A stretch of DNA of 5,783 nucleotides. Origin: Bifidobacterium breve. GTDB lineage: Bacteria; Actinomycetota; Actinomycetes; UBA12327. The notes beneath the pieces were generated by a model. It worked only from the letters and a program-made list of their open reading frames with translations, was not told the origin of the DNA and ran no database searches. The translations under genes were made by a program, and so were the position numbers. Shown here one piece after another: positions 2,943 through 5,783 of the stretch; position 1 is the stretch's first letter; the number at the start of each line of letters is the position of its first letter. The stretch lies in NCBI GenBank assembly GCA_943332445.1, contig CALQPL010000081.1, forward strand, positions 1-5,783, written 5' to 3'.

Positions 2943-5783
2943 GTCGGCGACCACATTGGTGCACTTGGACGCGGACCAGGCGCCATCATTTCCGGCCTCA
3001 TCGTGGCCGCGGGTTTGGAAGCAGTAGCGATAACCCCACGCCGCACCCGTCAACGTTGCACTGCGATCAGTCGTTCCCTGGACCAGGAATTCCCATGAGT
3101 CAGGGGTTCCACCACCGGCGCGCACTCGGAAGTAGCGCACATCGGTGTTTTGTACACCGGTACCCGCATCCGAAGCACTCCAGGTCAATCCAATGGTTTG
3201 ACCCATTTGGAACACACCAGAAGGTGCAACCATCGCAGCCGTCGGCGCTACACCGTCAGGAGTAATGGTTGGCGATGGGGCCGATGGCAACGAGTCGCCT
3301 GCAGCGTTGACTGCCTTGACCGTGAAGGCATACGACGTACCGTTCACCAATCCACTAGCAATGCAGTTGGTAGCAGGTTCGAGGAAGGGTGGCGTGATGT
3401 TCACGGTGCACACCTGCAGGTCACCAGGGCTAGCGAACACCTTGTAACCGGTCACCGCTGATCCACCATCTGATGCTGGAGCGTTCCACGAAATGGTTGC
3501 TCCTGCATTGCGCGCTGCATCCGTGACCGACGTCGGGGCAAGCGCGACGGTCCGAGGAGATACCGGGGTGGACAGGCCGGAACTTTGTGACGTTCCAGCG
3601 CTGTTCACCGCACGAACCGTGAAGGCGTAATTCGTGCCATTGGTCAGACCAGACACCACACAGCTCGTTACGGGCTCGGCGGCAGGCGCTGCAGGAACCA
3701 CAGTGCACACCTGACCAGCGCCGGCTTGATTGACCGTGTAACTCGTAATCGCTGAGCCACCATCGTTGGCCGGGCGATCCCACGAGACAGTGATGGACTG
3801 ATCGCCAGCAGCCCCGACCACGTTCAGCGGTTGAGTGGGTGCTGCCCGCGGCGTGAAGGTCGCTGACGGGCTCGAGGCATTGGAGTCACCCACGACGTTT
3901 GTCGCCTTGACGGTAAAGGTGTAGTTCGAACCATTCGTCAAGCCAGAGACGGTGCAGTTCGTTGACGGAGCAGCAGCTGGCGGAACGATGACGTTGCTAC
4001 ACACCTGTGCACCACCTGGACTCTGGAAAACTTTGTAACCAGTGATCGGTGAACCACCGTTGTCACTGGGAGCACTCCAGCCAAGCTGTACCGATTGATC
4101 GCCAACGGTTCCGTTAATCACTCCTGGTGCCGCCGGCAAGGTGCGTGGCGTCAAGCCCAAGGATGGAGCCGAAGCCAACGAGTCACCAGCAACGTTGTGC
4201 GCACGAACCGTGAAGGTGTAGGTCGTGCCATTGGTCAGCCCGGTTGCATTGCACGTTGTCGCGGGTGCAGCAGCCGGCGGCACGACATTGACGGTGCACA
4301 CCGTTCCACCTGGTGTTGATGTCACGACATAGCGGTCAACAGCAACCCCACCGTTATCGGTTGGGGCCGTCCAGCTCAACGCCACCGAGCTGTTGTTAGC
4401 GATACCCGAAACATTCAGCGGCTGGCTAGGTACCGTGACCGCGCCTGGGACGATCAGGGTGATCGGCGGGTTAGGTCCAGAAACACCAGTTCCTGACGTA
4501 TTCGTCGCCACGACATCGACGTCGTAGGCCACGATGCCGTTCGCGTTGGCCGAGATATTGCAGTTGCGGCCGGCCTGGCCAGTGCTGCAACTCGCCACCA
4601 ACACATCAGTTCCGGCCTTGAACGCGCGCGCCGTGTAGCCCGTCACAGCAAACAAACTTCCGTTGGCCGCTGGTGGAGTCCACGAGACGGGAATGCGCAG
4701 GTTGACTGCATCAAAGGTCGCTGCCACGTTTTGTGGTGCATTGGGAGCGGCGATATTGACTGTTTGATCCGTGAACTGAATGCGCTCCATATTGCGCAGA
4801 GTGTCCACACCCTCATTGAGGTTTCCAGCCGTGTTGTCAGTAACGCGCACCGTGCCATTGGGACCTGCAGCAACAGTGAAGTTCGCGCGAGCGCTGTTGT
4901 ACACCGCGACATCGAGCTCGGTGGTGTGCTTGGCCCACTTGATCGAGCGAACGATACGCAATTGCGAGATGGTGAATTCATTCCTCTTCACCGCATTGGT
5001 GAGCTGGGTCATGCTGTCAACGAGCACTCGCGTTGCATCAGAGGGATCGACCGTGGTCGTGCCAGTAATCGCCGGCGAAGCAGGAGCGGAAATTTGCACC
5101 TGCAGGTAGGCATCGCCATCCATGACTTCATTACCTTGGCGTCCCTGCAAAGTGTCAGAACCGCCACCACCAATGAGGATGTCACCGGTGTTGTATGCAG
5201 CGTTTCCACCAAGCAAAGTATTCAAGCCAGAGATCTTCGGAATATCGGTTGCATTCAAGGTGTCACCCACAGTGCCCACCACCGACAACGTGGTGCGGAC
5301 ATCTCCGGACAAGGTGTCATTCAAGTCACCGCCGGACAGTGCCTCGGTGTCGAGATACGCATCTTGTAGACCCAAGGCCGGGTTGCCTGGTGGCGGTGCA
5401 ATCAAAGACAAGTCCGCAACGTGGGCAGCCATCGATCGAGGGTTGTAATACGTTGAGAAGTCAAAGCCAAGGCCACCGAGAATGGTGTTCGTTCCTTGCG
5501 TTCCACCAACCATGATGTCCACGCCACCATCACCATTGAGCAGGTTGCTTCCGCTGTCACCAATGATCACGTCGTCACCCGGTGGAACAAGGTCCACACC
5601 AAAGAGGGCCGGAAGGTCACCGGACAAGGTGTCGTTACCGACTCCACCTTCAAGCCAGTCCGTGTCTTCATCGCCGTTAACCACGTCAGCGTCGGTTCCG
5701 CCGTACATAAAGTCGTTGCCTGGTCCACCCAACTGTGCGGTGCCATAGCCACCACCCATGGTGAAGTCCGCTCCTGCACCTGC
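2595..5783 (-). CDS. Large modular secreted protein with RTX-like repeats, peroxidase-associated region and FnIII modules (5' truncated; likely RTX haem-peroxidase family)
   Basis: The frame is open to the right edge, so only the last 1062 residues are visible (residue 1 = codon 5783-5781). The Met at 5759 is inside the repeats and is not a start. In order: RTX-like Gly/Asp repeats (about 1-223); a mixed domain ending GVDTLRNMERIQFTDQTV (224-342); five fibronectin type III modules (about 347-842); an Ig-like module (844-946); and a C-terminal beta-rich domain (948-1062). The RTX block plus the following domain resembles, from memory, the C-terminal half of bacterial proteins whose N-terminal half is an animal-type haem peroxidase. 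That catalytic half would be off the window, so the enzyme assignment is inference. RTX repeats bind calcium and normally fold outside the cell; cysteine pairs in the FnIII modules also point to export. No LPXTG motif or terminal membrane segment is seen, so release or non-covalent attachment is more likely than sortase anchoring. The gene ends in TAG with a terminator 3 bases on. Confidence 0.9.
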   Translation of the reverse strand, partial: AGAGADFTMGGGYGTAQLGGPGNDFMYGGTDADVVNGDEDTDWLEGGVGNDTLSGDLPALFGVDLVPPGDDVIIGDSGSNLLNGDGGVDIMVGGTQGTNTILGGLGFDFSTYYNPRSMAAHVADLSLIAPPPGNPALGLQDAYLDTEALSGGDLNDTLSGDVRTTLSVVGTVGDTLNATDIPKISGLNTLLGGNAAYNTGDILIGGGGSDTLQGRQGNEVMDGDAYLQVQISAPASPAITGTTTVDPSDATRVLVDSMTQLTNAVKRNEFTISQLRIVRSIKWAKHTTELDVAVYNSARANFTVAAGPNGTVRVTDNTAGNLNEGVDTLRNMERIQFTDQTVNIAAPNAPQNVAATFDAVNLRIPVSWTPPAANGSLFAVTGYTARAFKAGTDVLVASCSTGQAGRNCNISANANGIVAYDVDVVATNTSGTGVSGPNPPITLIVPGAVTVPSQPLNVSGIANNSSVALSWTAPTDNGGVAVDRYVVTSTPGGTVCTVNVVPPAAAPATTCNATGLTNGTTYTFTVRAHNVAGDSLASAPSLGLTPRTLPAAPGVINGTVGDQSVQLGWSAPSDNGGSPITGYKVFQSPGGAQVCSNVIVPPAAAPSTNCTVSGLTNGSNYTFTVKATNVVGDSNASSPSATFTPRAAPTQPLNVVGAAGDQSITVSWDRPANDGGSAITSYTVNQAGAGQVCTVVPAAPAAEPVTSCVVSGLTNGTNYAFTVRAVNSAGTSQSSGLSTPVSPRTVALAPTSVTDAARNAGATISWNAPASDGGSAVTGYKVFASPGDLQVCTVNITPPFLEPATNCIASGLVNGTSYAFTVKAVNAAGDSLPSAPSPTITPDGVAPTAAMVAPSGVFQMGQTIGLTWSASDAGTGVQNTDVRYFRVRAGGGTPDSWEFLVQGTTDRSATLTGAAWGYRYCFQTRGHDEAGNDGAWSASKCTNVVADSRSFARSGFALKTASGYIGNNYETTTTKGAYLLSTSSQTVRQVGVVAMRCSSCGLVKVYVGATYVGQISLYKSGASSRSLLLLPRFTSTKVGRIKIVVASTGKTVRLDGVAISGS
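2946..3254 (-). other. Ig-like module of the large protein
   Basis: Residues 844-946 read as an Ig-like or FnIII-related beta-sandwich: VAPTAAMVAPSG, then LTWSASDAGTGV (about 866-877), a YFRVRAGGG strand, and a closing segment with C921 and C941 around HDEAGNDGAWS. Similar modules are common in actinobacterial secreted proteins just before the C-terminal domain. The boundaries are approximate. Confidence 0.6.
3258..4745 (-). repeat. Five tandem fibronectin type III modules with cysteine pairs
   Basis: Modules lie at about residues 347-445, 451-546, 549-645, 647-744 and 747-842, each with the FnIII Trp (W368, 471, 569, 668, 766) and a YxFTVRAxN-like strand. The last four repeat every 98-99 residues (about 296 bases). 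Each has a Cys pair exactly 15 apart: C496/C511, C595/C610, C693/C708 and C792/C807. The first and most divergent module has C399/C408, only 9 apart. The loop between the cysteines is Pro/Ala-rich (for example PPAAAP). The pairs probably form a disulfide within each module. FnIII arrays in bacterial extracellular proteins usually act as spacers or carbohydrate/surface-associated modules. Confidence 0.9.
4752..5114 (-). other. Peroxidase-associated post-RTX domain (inferred)
   Basis: Residues 224-344 follow DGDAYL and contain VDSMTQLTNAV (255-265), a stretch QLRIVRSIKW (about 274-283), a DVAVYNSARANFTV segment (about 291-304) and finally GVDTLRNMERIQFTDQTV (325-342). The last motif matches the GxDTLRNIERLQFxDQTV ending that I recall in bacterial proteins combining an animal-type haem peroxidase domain with RTX repeats. 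No catalytic residues are expected in this part. It is the main reason to predict a peroxidase domain upstream. Confidence 0.55.
5115..5783 (-). other. RTX-like calcium-binding repeat region of the large protein
   Basis: Residues 1-223 of the visible protein contain repeated GGxGxDxLxG-type nonapeptides: GGPGNDFMYGG, GGVGNDTLSGD, PGDDVIIGD, GDGGVDIMVGG, GGDLNDTLSGD and GGGGSDTLQG. In the RTX family these wind into a calcium-filled parallel beta-roll. The repeats are broken by longer non-repeat inserts, for example around residues 56-67 and 111-145. These interruptions (GFDFSTYYNPR, then TEALSGGDLNDTLSGD) resemble the pattern in RTX haem peroxidases rather than in haemolysins. The region continues past the window edge. 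Confidence 0.82.

Noticed and set aside
3258..4433. Regularly repeated DNA of about 296 bases as a CRISPR-like or non-coding tandem array
   Set aside because: The repetition is at protein level (FnIII modules) with diverged DNA; there are no short identical repeats with unique spacers.
4731..5369. A 212-residue open frame on the + strand
   Set aside because: It lies opposite the RTX and peroxidase-associated part of the large gene, has no recognisable domain, and is Arg/His/Ser-rich as expected of an antisense shadow.
5757..5759. ATG (complement) as the start of the large protein
   Set aside because: The frame continues open to the edge with Gly/Asp repeat-like sequence (GAGADF) before this Met, and there is no ribosome binding site.
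2595..5783. Frameshift or pseudogene status of the large gene
   Set aside because: The frame is uninterrupted across more than 3 kb, modules follow in good register, and it ends at a stop next to a terminator.

Overview
The window looks like the chromosome of a high-GC Gram-positive bacterium (Actinomycetota). The strongest evidence is the gene order purF - purM - DUF3073 (opposite strand) - bldC, a neighbourhood familiar from Streptomyces and relatives. The PurM signature segment (VDDLVVCGAEPLF) and the BldC protein are also of actinobacterial type. I cannot name a genus. Base composition looks moderately GC-rich, and coding covers nearly the whole window.

Layout: (1) 1-423, + strand: the C-terminal end of PurF, cut by the left window edge. 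(2) 420-1514, +: complete PurM, overlapping the purF stop by ATGA. These two catalyse steps 1 and 5 of de novo purine synthesis. (3) 1516-1704, -: a small DUF3073 protein, convergent with purM and separated from it by one base. (4) 1705-1908: a divergent intergenic region with weak promoter-like elements. (5) 1909-2130, +: BldC, a tiny MerR-like DNA-binding regulator. (6) 2174-2461, -: a short HU-family nucleoid protein starting at GTG with a good ribosome binding site. (7) 2462-2594: an intergenic stretch unusually rich in inverted repeats. It holds a probable intrinsic terminator for the upstream gene and two mutually exclusive hairpins in the predicted hup leader. (8) 2595 to the right edge, -: the 3' part of a very large gene for a probably extracellular modular protein.

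The visible 1062 residues of the large protein run: RTX-like Gly/Asp calcium-binding repeats, a domain resembling the region after the RTX block in bacterial animal-type haem peroxidases, five fibronectin type III modules, an Ig-like module, and a C-terminal beta-rich domain. Each FnIII module carries a cysteine pair; in the last four the pair is exactly 15 residues apart. The N-terminus, with any catalytic domain and export signal, lies outside the window.

The left half is therefore conserved housekeeping and regulatory DNA, while the right half is a variable surface or secreted protein gene. I do not see a CRISPR array, tRNA, rRNA, insertion sequence or obvious new defence system. The least explained items are the hup leader structure and the architecture of the large secreted protein.
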